From positions 1,288,001 through 1,352,000 of the forward strand of contig NZ_CP106841.1 of the NCBI RefSeq assembly GCF_027557445.1: DNA of 64,000 nucleotides, read 5' to 3'. Positions 18,129 to 26,610 of the stretch are shown here, in pieces. The position numbers and the translations under genes are program-made. How positions within the stretch are numbered: position 1 is the stretch's first letter; each line of letters begins with the position of its first letter. Origin of the DNA: Paenalcaligenes faecalis (lineage in GTDB: Bacteria > Pseudomonadota > Gammaproteobacteria > Burkholderiales > Burkholderiaceae_B). Below the pieces are notes generated by a model. The model searched no databases, was not told the origin of the DNA, and was given only the letters and a program-made list of their open reading frames with translations.

Positions 18129-19232
18129 ATGATCCAAAATATAATTAATGGTATTACCAGTGCTATACGCGACACCACATCTAGTAAATATCATTCAAAA
18201 GACTTTGTTTTTGCCCGCAGTGAGTACCTACGGGCACGTATTACAATAATCAGTCTAATTTTTGTTGTGTTAACGCCTCTATGGGCCATTTTTGACTGGT
18301 TTTTATTGCCAGAAGAATCGCGCCCTGTGGTGCTTCCTGCTAGAGCACTGATGTTTATAGGCTTACTGATGACTTTATACTTTAGTAAGAACTATGAAAA
18401 GTCAACAAAAGTAAATTTATTTTTAAGTGGTATTACTTTAGCTTTACCTGCATTATTTTATGCGGTGGTATTATTAAGCTTATCTTTTATAATTCCACAC
18501 TCATTAATAGGATATAGTTTTATACCTTATTTACTGGTTGGAATGCTCAGTATTTTTCCTTTTACCTTAGTTGAATCATTTATATTAGGTATAGGATTAT
18601 TATTACAGTTATTTTCTGGGTTTATTACTGGACTTGCTTTTAGTGCTGAAAGCTTACAGAGTCTTTAGCTTTTAGCAGCTTTATTAGGTATTGTGATGAC
18701 AAGTAATCACTTCCATTTAAGCTTGCTGCTGCGCTTATATCGTCAAGCTACGAATGATCCATTAACAGGTTTATTAAATCGTGTGGCACTGCAGCGCCAC
18801 ACTGAGCAAATTGAAAAAACAGATCCAAGACCAAGTGCTGCTATTACCTTATTAGATCTAGATCGTTTTAAGTTAATTAATGATAGTTATGGGCACTCTG
18901 TGGGTGATCAAGCATTGCGTTTATTTGCTGCTATGCTTAAAAAAGGGGCGCAAAAAAATGATACCGTTTGCCGCTATGGAGGCGAAGAGTTTCTAATTAT
19001 CAGCACCCATGTAAGCAGAGAGCAGGCTGTTGAGCAGGCTGAAAAAATTAGAGTTTTAGCACAAGAACTAGAGCCTAAAACTCTGGATAATGTTTCTTTT
19101 CAAATTAGTGTTAGTCAGGGTATAAGTATGCTGCGTCCAGATGAAAAAATAGAAGATGCAATACAACGTGCTGATGAACGCCTTTATATTGCCAAAAGTA
19201 ATGGTAGAAACTGCGTAGTAGAGCGCTCTTGA
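18129..19232 (+). pseudogene. Membrane-anchored diguanylate cyclase interrupted by an in-frame TAG
   Basis: The frame from 18129 encodes about six membrane segments and stops at TAG 18666-18668. The same phase continues LLAALLGIVMTSNHFH into a GGDEF domain (NDPLTGLLNR, LDLDRFKLIND, RYGGEEFL) ending at 19232. One base change (for example TGG or CAG to TAG) explains the break. The inhibitory RxxD site before GGEEF is absent. A restart at the ATG at 18693 could give a soluble GGDEF domain, but the membrane sensor part would be lost. Most likely inactive as an intact sensor. Confidence 0.85.
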
Positions 19233-19259
19233 CACACTCATATCGGGGGGATTTACATC

Positions 19260-19562
19260 TTATAATGGAGCTCTATTAATCTTTGATAAATCTTGATTAA
19301 TTTCAAAAATTTTCCCATGCACAGGAGTGATACCGAAACTTTGTAGTCGGGTGGTGTGCATAGCCAAATAGGTTTCGGCACTAGATTTAGTGTCAAATAA
19401 ATAGATTCCACCCGCCTCATTCGTTTGATCATTCACCGTCCAAATTTTCCATATTAAGCCAGGCTCTTTAGCAATAGACTGTGCCAATTCATTCATTGAG
19501 TTCGTCATCTCATCGCCCCATGGCCCTGTATAAGGAAAATCAACTTGTAAAATATAACTCAT
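19260..19562 (-). CDS. YdhR-like small monooxygenase-fold protein
   Basis: 100 aa from the ATG at 19562, which has AGGAG about 8 nt upstream; a longer frame to 19583 does not. The sequence (YILQVDFPYTGPWGDEM, LIWKIWTVN, GGIYLFDTKSSAETYLAMH) matches the YdhR mono-oxygenase family, dimeric alpha-beta barrels of unclear substrate. It follows phnP by 41 nt on the same strand and may be co-transcribed with the phosphonate remnant, though there is no functional link known. Confidence 0.75.
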   Translation of the reverse strand: MSYILQVDFPYTGPWGDEMTNSMNELAQSIAKEPGLIWKIWTVNDQTNEAGGIYLFDTKSSAETYLAMHTTRLQSFGITPVHGKIFEINQDLSKINRAPL

Positions 19563-19603
19563 AAAAAAACTCCTAAAGCTCATTGATTACTCTTTGATAG
19601 CTA

Positions 19604-20365
19604 CTATACCGTAATTACCATCCCATCATAAGCAATAAACACATGCGCCGGTAAGTCTCTTTCATGCTGCATGAGCCATTCGTCTAACTCATGACCAATA
19701 TGAGTAAAAAGTAATTTATCTATATGCAGCCCCTCACACATGCTTAAGGCGGTGGTCACATCGTTATGATTGCGTGGGGTGGTAGGCATAGGGGGCATAG
19801 AGCAATCCACAATGCAATAATTCATCTTCTTTTGTTTCAGCCACTGATACGTGCGTTCAGGCAGCCCCACTGTATCGGTTAAATAAGCAAGGCAAAATTG
19901 ATCTTTTTCTATTACATAGCCCAAACAAGGCCTAGAATGGTTTAAAGGCACAGCCGTAATCGTCACATTTTGAATTTTACGGGTTTCAAATTCCTCCCAG
20001 GGCTGAGAGAAATCTAAAATACCAGGGTGTTTATATAAGTCAGCAAAATCCACTGGATCATCTGGCCCCCATACCGGTAGGCGTAAATTAACCCCCCAAC
20101 GCAGATGCAGTAAACCTTGAGCATGATCGGCATGGTAATGCGTTTGTAAAATACCATGCAGACTAGGCGCCGGAAACAGCTCACTTAAATCCATACGCCC
20201 ACTATCGATAATCCATTGCTGGCCGTCTAAATGTAAGAGCACACTGCATGGTTTACGTACAAAACTGGCGTTTTGTCGTGCTAACTCACAGGCAGGGCAA
20301 TAGCAGTTATAAACCGGCACTTGTGCTGAGTCCCCTGTGCCTAAAAAGGTCAGCTTAAAAGCCAT
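19604..20365 (-). CDS. phnP: PhnP phosphodiesterase (C-P lyase accessory)
   Basis: 253 aa metallo-beta-lactamase-fold enzyme. The metal motif THYHADH (about residues 76-82) and downstream His/Asp blocks (NHSRPCLGY, LTDTVG, FTHIGHEL) are complete. An N-terminal Cys set CYCPAC fits the zinc site of PhnP. PhnP opens 5-phosphoribosyl 1,2-cyclic phosphate formed by C-P lyase. The gene lies 2 nt after phnN and looks intact, yet the lyase genes phnG-K are absent from the operon remnant, so its substrate may no longer be made here. Confidence 0.9.
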   Translation of the reverse strand: MAFKLTFLGTGDSAQVPVYNCYCPACELARQNASFVRKPCSVLLHLDGQQWIIDSGRMDLSELFPAPSLHGILQTHYHADHAQGLLHLRWGVNLRLPVWGPDDPVDFADLYKHPGILDFSQPWEEFETRKIQNVTITAVPLNHSRPCLGYVIEKDQFCLAYLTDTVGLPERTYQWLKQKKMNYCIVDCSMPPMPTTPRNHNDVTTALSMCEGLHIDKLLFTHIGHELDEWLMQHERDLPAHVFIAYDGMVITV

Positions 20366-20367
20366 GA

Positions 20368-20931
20368 TTAAATCTCCTTTAATTGTCTATGGAACGCTTC
20401 TACCGCAGTGCTTAGATCGTTTGAGTTATCTATGATCCAAAAGGTGTGTTTTTGTAATGCTGCCGTATCTCTTAAGCTGCGCTCCAAAGAAACATTACGC
20501 TCAAGACGTAGCTGAATGTCTTGCTCTGACTCCCGTCCTCGGGCTCTTAATCGTTGTTGTAACAGTGCTGTATTTACCTGCACTAATACCAGTATTGCCG
20601 ATGGATAACGCGCTATTACCTGCGGCCAGTGTTCTCTGGAACCATTAATTATGACGGTTTTACCCAATGCTAACTGCTGATCTAATTCAGTGCGTACCGC
20701 ATAGGCTAAATGATTTGCGCGCCAACTTAAAGAAAACTCACTGTTACTCTCCTGTTCTAAAAAATCAGCTGAACGTAAGGATTCAAAATCCTCTGTTGCC
20801 ATGGCGGGCGGGCGAGTGATCACACGCTTTAAAATAATATATTTATCATCTAAGCGCGGAGCTAATTCACGCAAAATGCTGTCTTTCCTGCTGCCTGAAG
20901 GGCCAACTAAATAAATAAGTTGCCCTGCCAT
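20368..20931 (-). CDS. phnN: PhnN ribose 1,5-bisphosphokinase, P-loop altered
   Basis: 187 aa, usual length. PhnN makes PRPP from ribose 1,5-bisphosphate in phosphonate use. The P-loop reads GPSGSRKDS where the family has GPSGSGKDS: the Gly before the catalytic Lys is Arg (AGG codon at 20889-20887; GGG would need one G-to-A change). Such a substitution is expected to impair ATP binding. Other blocks (KRVITRPP, YAVRTELDQQLALGKTVIINGSR) are kept. Start overlaps the end of phnM by 1 nt. Probably a decaying gene that still has an open frame. Confidence 0.85.
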   Translation of the reverse strand: MAGQLIYLVGPSGSRKDSILRELAPRLDDKYIILKRVITRPPAMATEDFESLRSADFLEQESNSEFSLSWRANHLAYAVRTELDQQLALGKTVIINGSREHWPQVIARYPSAILVLVQVNTALLQQRLRARGRESEQDIQLRLERNVSLERSLRDTAALQKHTFWIIDNSNDLSTAVEAFHRQLKEI

Positions 20932-22079
20932 TAAAACACCCGCTTACCAGCACGCAAAACCTGGTTCACAACAAACTGATCGTTGATGCTTTTCACCTGT
21001 ATCAGATCAGCGCGTAAGCCCTCTTTAATTTGCCCTCTATCGCTTAAATTAACCGCTTGTGCTGGAGCTAAGCTAACCGTTGCCACCGCTTCAGGCAGGG
21101 AATAGCCACCTTCCATATCGATTAAACCTTGTACTGCACGCAATAAGCTAGACGGGTAATAATCACTAGATAAAATATCTAAGACTCCCTTTTTGGCTAA
21201 ATCAGCGGCGGCAATATTACCGGAGTGCGAGCCGCCCCGTACAATATTCGGTGCGCCCATCAATACTTTTAACCCCAGCTGATGGCTACCTACAGCGGCT
21301 ACCTCTGTGGTAGGAAACTCAGCAATACTCATACCAAAACCAGCCGACTCTTTAACATGCTCTAAAGTGGCATCATCATGACTGGCCAAGGCCACTCCCT
21401 GCTTTTGACATAGGCCTACGATCTCTTTGCTAAACGCATCGCTGTATTTTTCACCGTTCATTTTTTGACGATGAATAAAGCGCTCCATGTCTGCATCATT
21501 CAGGTGATATTTGCCTTGATAGTACTCGCGGTATTTTTCATATTTTACAAATTGACGCTGCCCAGGCGTATGATCCATCACCGACACCAAACGTAAAGAG
21601 GGGTGAGCCGCAATAAGTTCTGTGAATATCTATAGGGTGCTCTCGTGGCTAACCTCACAACGTAAATGCAAAAAATGTTCTGCGCGTAATGTGTTATTTG
21701 CTGCGGCCTGCTCTATGGCTTTCACCATGCGGGGTAGCTGCTGCAAACGTGTTTGCTTTGGATCCACATCACCAATGGCGAGGGCATCAAATACCGTGGT
21801 AATGCCCGCACTCACTATCTGAGCATCATGCGCCACCACAGCAGGCAAAGACGGCCAGTCCACACCGGGGCGCGGATTCATATAGCGCTCAAGATTATCC
21901 GTGTGCAGTTCAATAAAGCCGGGCATTACATAATCCCCATCTAAATCAATCGCTTGCGGTAATAAACTTATACCGGAGCTAATTGAGCGAATGGCGCCCT
22001 TATCTATAGTAATAGTGCCATGCACCACCTCATCAGCCAATACGATGTTGGCATTTGTAAAAACTTGTTCACCCAGCAT
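20931..22079 (-). pseudogene. phnM: phnM (phosphonate diphosphatase) interrupted by an in-frame TAG
   Basis: The start MLGEQVFTNANIVLADEV is at 22079. The frame stops at TAG 21632-21630 after RCEVSHESTL, but the same phase goes on as IFTELIAAHPSLRLVSVMDH to the true end at 20931. Together it is a normal PhnM of about 380 aa with the amidohydrolase motif ELHTDNLERY and MDHTPGQ. The expected residue is Gln or Lys, so CAG to TAG is the simplest cause. PhnM hydrolyses the triphosphate of ribose 1-methylphosphonate. Without readthrough there is no functional protein. Confidence 0.9.
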
Positions 22080-22195
22080 GACGTAACTCCAAAGAAGACA
22101 ACTCGATACATCTATCCATAACCGCCTCACGTGCAACCGCATCGTGAAAAATACCAATAATGGCCGAACCCGCTTGTTTGGCTTCATGACACCCC
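22069..22195 (-). pseudogene. phnL: phnL 3' remnant
   Basis: In a frame offset from phnM, just upstream, the translation reads EAKQAGSAIIGIFHD and AREAVMDRC, ending in TGA at 22071-22069 that overlaps the phnM start. This is the C-terminal end of PhnL, the ATPase-like subunit of C-P lyase. Everything before about 22195 is missing and the sequence passes directly into the phnC remnant, so phnD-phnK and most of phnL were deleted. Confidence 0.75.
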
Positions 22196-22199
22196 CATG

Positions 22200-22655
22200 C
22201 GTAATCCGTCACGGGGGTTTTGCTCTACAAAGCCCCACACGGTTGAGCGCCTCCAGAGCCCGCTCTTTTTCTTCGGCGTTAAATAAGCCCAAGGAGCCAC
22301 GTCAGCGCGGCATGCGGCCTAAGCAACCTAAAAGCACATTTTGTAAAACGCTAAGTCGGCCCACTAAATTAAACTGCTGAAACACATAACCAATTCCCGA
22401 GCGAATGCGTCTGATGTCTGCGCTCACTACGCCTTTGCTCTGCACTGCCTGCCCCAAGGCAAGCACAGAACTATGTGTGTTTTTATCGGCCTCGTTTAAA
22501 CCAGCCAGATGACGTAATAGTGTGGATTTTCCTGAGCCTGATGCGCCAATTAAAGCCACCATAGAGCCTTGCGGAATTATTAAATCCAAATTTAATAAGA
22601 TATTTTTCTTATTAAAACTTTTCACTAAATTTGTAACTTGAATTGCAGCTACCAT
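22200..22655 (-). pseudogene. phnC: phnC (phosphonate ABC transporter ATPase) truncated, with in-frame TGA
   Basis: Start at the ATG 22655 ([11 protein letters not shown]), with GGAGG about 8 nt upstream. The P-loop [11 protein letters not shown] and the Q-loop [15 protein letters not shown] are present. TGA at 22304-22302 follows GRMPR where Trp is expected. The same phase continues RGSLGLFNAEEKERALEAL to about 22225, then the gene is lost, before its signature and Walker B motifs. So there is both a nonsense change (TGG to TGA) and a 3' deletion. It is the first gene of the former phn operon, behind Pho boxes. Confidence 0.88.
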
Positions 22656-22711
22656 GTTCAACCCCTCCATCAAGGTCGTTATGAACGATGGAGGTATAGT
22701 AGTGAATGCTT

Positions 22712-22740
22712 ATGACAGTCAGGTGACAGTTATGTGACAA
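22712..22740 (-). promoter_or_regulatory. Two overlapping Pho boxes upstream of phnC
   Basis: On the minus strand TTGTCACATAACTGTCAC (22740-22723) and, one repeat further, CTGTCACCTGACTGTCAT (22729-22712) match the PhoB-binding pattern of 7-bp CTGTCAT-like repeats spaced by 4 bp. They lie about 60 nt before the phnC start. This indicates phosphate-starvation control of the operon when it was intact. Confidence 0.8.
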
Positions 22741-22811
22741 CGCGATGATAGGATCGTATTTTCAAAGTCTAGGGGAAATTTTTGGGGTTGGTATGAGGCA
22801 GTAATACGGCA

Positions 22812-22845
22812 AATGCCCGCCACGGGCGTTACCGAGGCGGGCATT
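22812..22845 (-). terminator. Stem-loop after hpaI
   Basis: A 10-bp perfect stem AATGCCCGCC/GGCGGGCATT with a 14-nt loop lies 40 nt past the hpaI stop on the minus strand. The run of T residues is short, so it is a probable but not classic Rho-independent terminator that would shield the phn promoter. Confidence 0.6.
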
Positions 22846-22884
22846 CATGAGCTTGAGGACAAAGTTTTGTGTGCAGCTGTGCTA

Positions 22885-23658
22885 CTACGCGTTGCTTTGA
22901 AAATCTTGTAATAGTTTTTTAGCTGATTGACGTAGCAGCAATGTGTCTACGCCTATGGCTACAAATAAGGCGCCTAAATCCAGATAGTGTTTGGCAGTGT
23001 CTGGGTCTGTCATGAGAATACCGGGGGCTTTACTGCTTTTACGTATGCGTACAATGGCCTCGTCAATCACAGCCTTAACCTCAGGATGATTAGATTGACC
23101 AATGTGGCCCATACTTGCAGCAAGGTCAGCTGGACCAATGAAAACACCATCAACCCCCTCAACCGCTAAGATATCATCTAGCTGCGTTAGGGCTTCAGCC
23201 GTTTCCACTTGGCATAATACGCATATTTCTTTGTTTGCTTGAGTCAAGTAGCCGTTAATTTCACCCCAGTGTGAGGCTCGTGCAATGGCTGCACCTACCC
23301 CTCTAGTGCCTTCAGGAGGATATCGCACTGCCTGCACTGCAGCGCGCGCCTCTGCGGCGGATTGAATCATTGGTATTAGTATGGTTTGTGCACCAATATC
23401 CAATAGTTTTTTAAACTCAACTGGGTCATTCCACCCTGATCGAACCACACCATGAGAAGGGTATGGAGCGATTGCCTGTAATTGCTTAAGCATGGAATCC
23501 AGTGTGTTAGGCGCATGCTCACCGTCTATTAACAGCCAGTCGTAGCCTATGCCTGCGCAGAGCTCAGCCGTATATGAATTAGCTAAACCTAACCACAAAC
23601 CTATCTGAGGATTACCCTCTTTTAAGGCGACTTTGAAAGTATTGATTGGAAGTTTCAT
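22885..23658 (-). CDS. hpaI: HpaI, 4-hydroxy-2-oxoheptanedioate aldolase
   Basis: 257 aa class II pyruvate aldolase of the HpcH/HpaI family. Motifs present: [11 protein letters not shown], the metal ligand block CQVETAEAL (Glu) and [17 protein letters not shown] (Asp). It splits 4-hydroxy-2-oxoheptanedioate into pyruvate and succinate semialdehyde, the last step of homoprotocatechuate meta-cleavage. It sits after hpaH, which is truncated; the rest of the pathway is not in the window, so it may survive as a promiscuous aldolase. Frame intact. Confidence 0.9.
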   Translation of the reverse strand: MKLPINTFKVALKEGNPQIGLWLGLANSYTAELCAGIGYDWLLIDGEHAPNTLDSMLKQLQAIAPYPSHGVVRSGWNDPVEFKKLLDIGAQTILIPMIQSAAEARAAVQAVRYPPEGTRGVGAAIARASHWGEINGYLTQANKEICVLCQVETAEALTQLDDILAVEGVDGVFIGPADLAASMGHIGQSNHPEVKAVIDEAIVRIRKSSKAPGILMTDPDTAKHYLDLGALFVAIGVDTLLLRQSAKKLLQDFQSNA

Positions 23659-23687
23659 AGTATTGATCTTTTCTAAAGAGGAGCCTG

Positions 23688-24275
23688 TTATTTGAAGCGG
23701 CAGTGAATTGTGCCTAATGGGCCATAATCCGCAGTGAAAACATCACCACGCACAGCATCCACGAGGCGAGTAAATGAGCCCGACAGTATCACTTGCCCTG
23801 CTTTAAGGCTTACGCCTAGCTCACCAAGTTTATTCGCTAGCCAAACAATGCCGTTACCGGGGTGATTCAGTACACCAGAGGCCAGTCCGGTTTCTTCTAT
23901 GATGCCGTTACGTAGTAGAGCCGCTCCGGCCCAGCGTAAATCTATATCTGTAGGTTTTACTGGGCGCCCGCCCAACACCACGGCGGCATTCGCGGCATTA
24001 TCAGAGATGGTGTCTAACACTTTACGAGTGACACCAGTTTCTGGGTCGATTTGATGAAAGCGGGCATCGATGATTTCAAGGGCAGGTATTACGTAATCCG
24101 TTGCCTTATAAACGTCCGCTAAATTGACCCCTGGCCCGCATAGGTCTTGCCCCAGCACAAAGGCTAATTCAACTTCTACTCGCGGTAAAATGAAGCGATT
24201 AAACGGAAGGGCAGCACCATCATTATAAAACATATCATCGAGCAATACGCCACAATCGGGCTCATCTATATTAGA
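23688..24275 (-). pseudogene. hpaH: hpaH (2-oxo-hept-4-ene-1,7-dioate hydratase), 5'-truncated
   Basis: The longest frame from an ATG (24245) gives 185 aa, against about 267 normally. Reading upstream in phase adds [17 protein letters not shown], the expected family sequence, back to about 24275, where homology ends. The remaining part has the core [25 protein letters not shown] and [14 protein letters not shown]. The missing N-terminus includes part of the active-site lid. The break coincides with the 5' break of the Bug receptor on the other strand, so one rearrangement truncated both. Confidence 0.85.
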
Positions 24276-24602
24276 GGCCAGCTGAAAGCTTACGCTATGT
24301 TGGATGAAACTCGCTGGCCTACGCTACCAGACGTGCCTACTTTGGTTGAAATGGGCTACCCTTCTTTAGTTGCCAGTGCTTGGTTTGGGCTCGTAGCACC
24401 AAAAGGCACACCCGAAGAGTTGATTATGGATATGAATAAAGCCATTAATGCAGCTCATGCAGACCCATCCGTCCAAGAAAAATTGGCTAAACTGGGTGCT
24501 AAACCCATGCCTGGAAGCGCAAAGGATTTCGGTATTTTTATACAAAGCGAACGCGATCAGTGGCTGCCTGTTGTGAAAGAAACCGGTGTAAAAGCGGATT
24601 AA
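24276..24602 (+). pseudogene. Bug-family (tripartite tricarboxylate transporter) receptor, C-terminal fragment
   Basis: The translation [19 protein letters not shown], then FGLVAPKGTPEELI and KLGAKPMPG, matches the last third of Bug/TctC-like periplasmic receptors, which are about 320 aa. The signal peptide and first 200 residues are missing. Homology starts near 24276, where it meets the truncated hpaH on the opposite strand. Bug receptors are very abundant in Alcaligenaceae, which supports the taxonomic guess. Not functional. Confidence 0.85.
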
Positions 24603-24605
24603 TAG

Positions 24606-25049
24606 TTACGGTGTAAGTAGCCTCAGAGAAAAATTACTGGGGCTATATGGCTTATTATTCAACTGAATCTCTTCCAATGTATATGTTTTAAGTACATCTA
24701 AAAAGGCTTGCTTTGCCTCATAAAGTGCCGTTTTTAGTTTACATTGTGAAGTAATAACGCACCTGTTTTTAGACCCAAAACACTCCACTATATCTAAGGG
24801 CTCAAGTATTTCCACTAGCACACCCAAATTAATGTTTTTGGGTGCTTGGCCTAATTTCAATCCTCCTCCCTTACCGCGCACACCTTGCAAATAACCTTTC
24901 TGAGTAAGGTTGGCTACTACTTTAGCAACATGATTGCGTGAGATTTGATAAAAATCACTAATTTCCGTGATGTTTACTAAGCGCTCATGGTGTTGTTGCG
25001 CATAAAGTAAAATACGAATGGCATAATCGGTTTGCAAAGTAAGCTGCAT
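24606..25049 (-). CDS. nsrR: NsrR, Rrf2-family nitric oxide-sensing repressor
   Basis: 147 aa. The N-terminal winged helix (QTDYAIRILLYAQQ, ISRNHVAKVVANLTQKGYLQGVRGKGGG) matches NsrR/IscR proteins. Three Cys in ECFGSKNRCVITSQC (about residues 91-105) can bind an Fe-S cluster that senses NO. It is divergent from hmp, and a matching 23-bp operator lies before hmp, the classical NsrR-Hmp arrangement. It ends 4 nt after the Bug fragment on the opposite strand. Confidence 0.9.
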   Translation of the reverse strand: MQLTLQTDYAIRILLYAQQHHERLVNITEISDFYQISRNHVAKVVANLTQKGYLQGVRGKGGGLKLGQAPKNINLGVLVEILEPLDIVECFGSKNRCVITSQCKLKTALYEAKQAFLDVLKTYTLEEIQLNNKPYSPSNFSLRLLTP

Positions 25050-25121
25050 AAGTATTTTAAATTTTCATAAAAGAGCTCATTGAAGTAAGTGAATATACCA
25101 TTATCTTGATGGCCATGGTAT

Positions 25122-25144
25122 AACATGACTTTTATATACATCTT
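25122..25144 (+). promoter_or_regulatory. NsrR-like operator before hmp
   Basis: The 23-bp site at these positions reads AACATGAC-N-...-ACATCTT and agrees with about 19 of 23 positions of the NsrR consensus AAGATGC...GCATCTT. It ends 15 nt before the hmp ATG. It should let NsrR repress hmp until NO damages its cluster. Confidence 0.7.
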
Positions 25145-25158
25145 TAAGGAAGTCACTC

Positions 25159-26331
25159 ATGTTATCTCCTGAGCAGCAAGTTATTATCAAAAGCACTGTG
25201 CCTTTATTAGAAGCTGGCGGTGAACAGTTAACGCAGCATTTTTATAACACTATGCTATCTGAATACACGGATGTGCGCGTACTATTTAACCAAGCGGCCC
25301 AAGATTCGGGCAGGCAGCCACGCGCTTTGGCAAATAGTTTACTTATGTATGCCAAAAACATTGATTCTCCAGAAAATCTGCAAGATTTAGTTGAGCTGGT
25401 CACTCACAAACACGCGTCTCTACAGATTTTGCCTGAGCAGTACATTATTGTTGGCACCTGCTTACTACGTGCCATTAAAGAAGTATTAGGTGATGGGGTG
25501 GCCACAGATGATGTGATGGAAGCGTGGAAAAATGCCTACTTTGCGTTAGCTGATCTGCTCACTCAAAAGGAAGAGATGCTTTATCATGAAACTGAAATGG
25601 CCGAAGGTGGTTGGCGTGGCGAACGACTTTTTTATGTGGCTGATAAGGTCAAAGAAAGTGATGTGATTACGTCCTTTTACTTAAAACCCGTTGATGGCAA
25701 AGCCATTATTAAGCATAAGGCTGGCCAGTACCTCGGCTTTCGCTTCATCTTTTTGGCAGGTGAGCAACGCAGAAACTATTCTATTTCAAATAAAACCAAT
25801 GGCGAGTATTACCGTATTAGCGTTAAACGCGAGCCCGAAGGTGTGGTATCTAATTATTTACACGATGAAGTAAAAATCGGTGATCGCTTACGTGTTTACC
25901 CACCTTTTGGTGTGTTTACCTTGCAAGAGCCCAGTCGCCCCATTGCTTTAATTTCTGCTGGAGTAGGCATTACCCCCATGATCCCTCTACTCGAAGAAGC
26001 GCTTACTACCGATCAGCCTGTTTATTTTATTCATGCTGCTCAAAATCACGGCGTGGATCCTTTTTATGATTGGTTACATGCAAAAGCGGCCGAACATCCT
26101 AATCTCACTATATTTAAATGCTATGAAGACAACGAGCTTAATAAAGCGCACCATGAGGGCTTATTAAATAAAGAGTTAATCGCTAAACTGCTTCCTAGTA
26201 CAAATATGGATGTTTATTTTTTAGGTCCCACTCCATTTATGGCAATGGTAAAACTAGCCCTTACTGAACTGGGCTATCCAGAAGAGCAGTGTCATTACGA
26301 GTTTTTTGGCCCTGCAGAAAAACTACAATAA
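25159..26331 (+). CDS. hmp: Flavohemoprotein Hmp, nitric oxide dioxygenase
   Basis: 390 aa, usual length. An N-terminal globin domain (1-140; proximal heme His in LVTHKHASLQI), a FAD domain (about 150-255; RNYSISNK) and a NAD(P)H domain (260-390; ISAGVGITPMIPLL) are complete. It converts NO with O2 and NADH to nitrate. The ATG has AAGGAAG about 9 nt upstream. It stands next to nsrR and just before the nitrate-reduction operon, where nitrite reduction can yield NO. Confidence 0.95.
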   Translation: MLSPEQQVIIKSTVPLLEAGGEQLTQHFYNTMLSEYTDVRVLFNQAAQDSGRQPRALANSLLMYAKNIDSPENLQDLVELVTHKHASLQILPEQYIIVGTCLLRAIKEVLGDGVATDDVMEAWKNAYFALADLLTQKEEMLYHETEMAEGGWRGERLFYVADKVKESDVITSFYLKPVDGKAIIKHKAGQYLGFRFIFLAGEQRRNYSISNKTNGEYYRISVKREPEGVVSNYLHDEVKIGDRLRVYPPFGVFTLQEPSRPIALISAGVGITPMIPLLEEALTTDQPVYFIHAAQNHGVDPFYDWLHAKAAEHPNLTIFKCYEDNELNKAHHEGLLNKELIAKLLPSTNMDVYFLGPTPFMAMVKLALTELGYPEEQCHYEFFGPAEKLQ

Positions 26332-26356
26332 TTATAATCAATTTCGTTAATCACCT

Positions 26357-26404
26357 CCCTATCTTTAGCCCTTTGGCTAGTCACATACTGTGGCAAAGAT
26401 AGGG
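26357..26404 (+). terminator. Stem-loop after hmp
   Basis: A 10-bp stem CCCTATCTTT/AAAGATAGGG (26357-26366, 26395-26404) encloses a second small hairpin TAGCC-ttt-GGCTA. It is 25 nt past the hmp stop. It lacks a long T run, so termination may be partial. Confidence 0.5.
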
Positions 26405-26475
26405 TTGCTCACTATTGATCAGTCATAAAAATCTCTGTATCGTAAAAACAGTAAATAACTAAAAAGTGTAGTTTA

Positions 26476-26489
26476 TTGATATAGATCAA
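26476..26489 (+). promoter_or_regulatory. FNR-type site upstream of narK1
   Basis: TTGAT-ATAG-ATCAA (26476-26489) is a perfect FNR/ANR-family palindrome. A TAACAT hexamer at 26512-26517 is placed so that the site centres near -41.5, the standard activating position. It implies anaerobic induction of narK1K2GHJI. Two further copies of ACATGTTTA (about 26532 and 26548) lie downstream in the leader. Confidence 0.85.
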
Positions 26490-26610
26490 ATTCTCCAAAA
26501 GCTTGTTTATGTAACATAAAGTAAATATTAAACATGTTTATTAAATACATGTTTAATAATCGTCTTCTACTCTCTACATCAGAGAAGCAATAGCAAAAAG
26601 GAAAGCAGCA

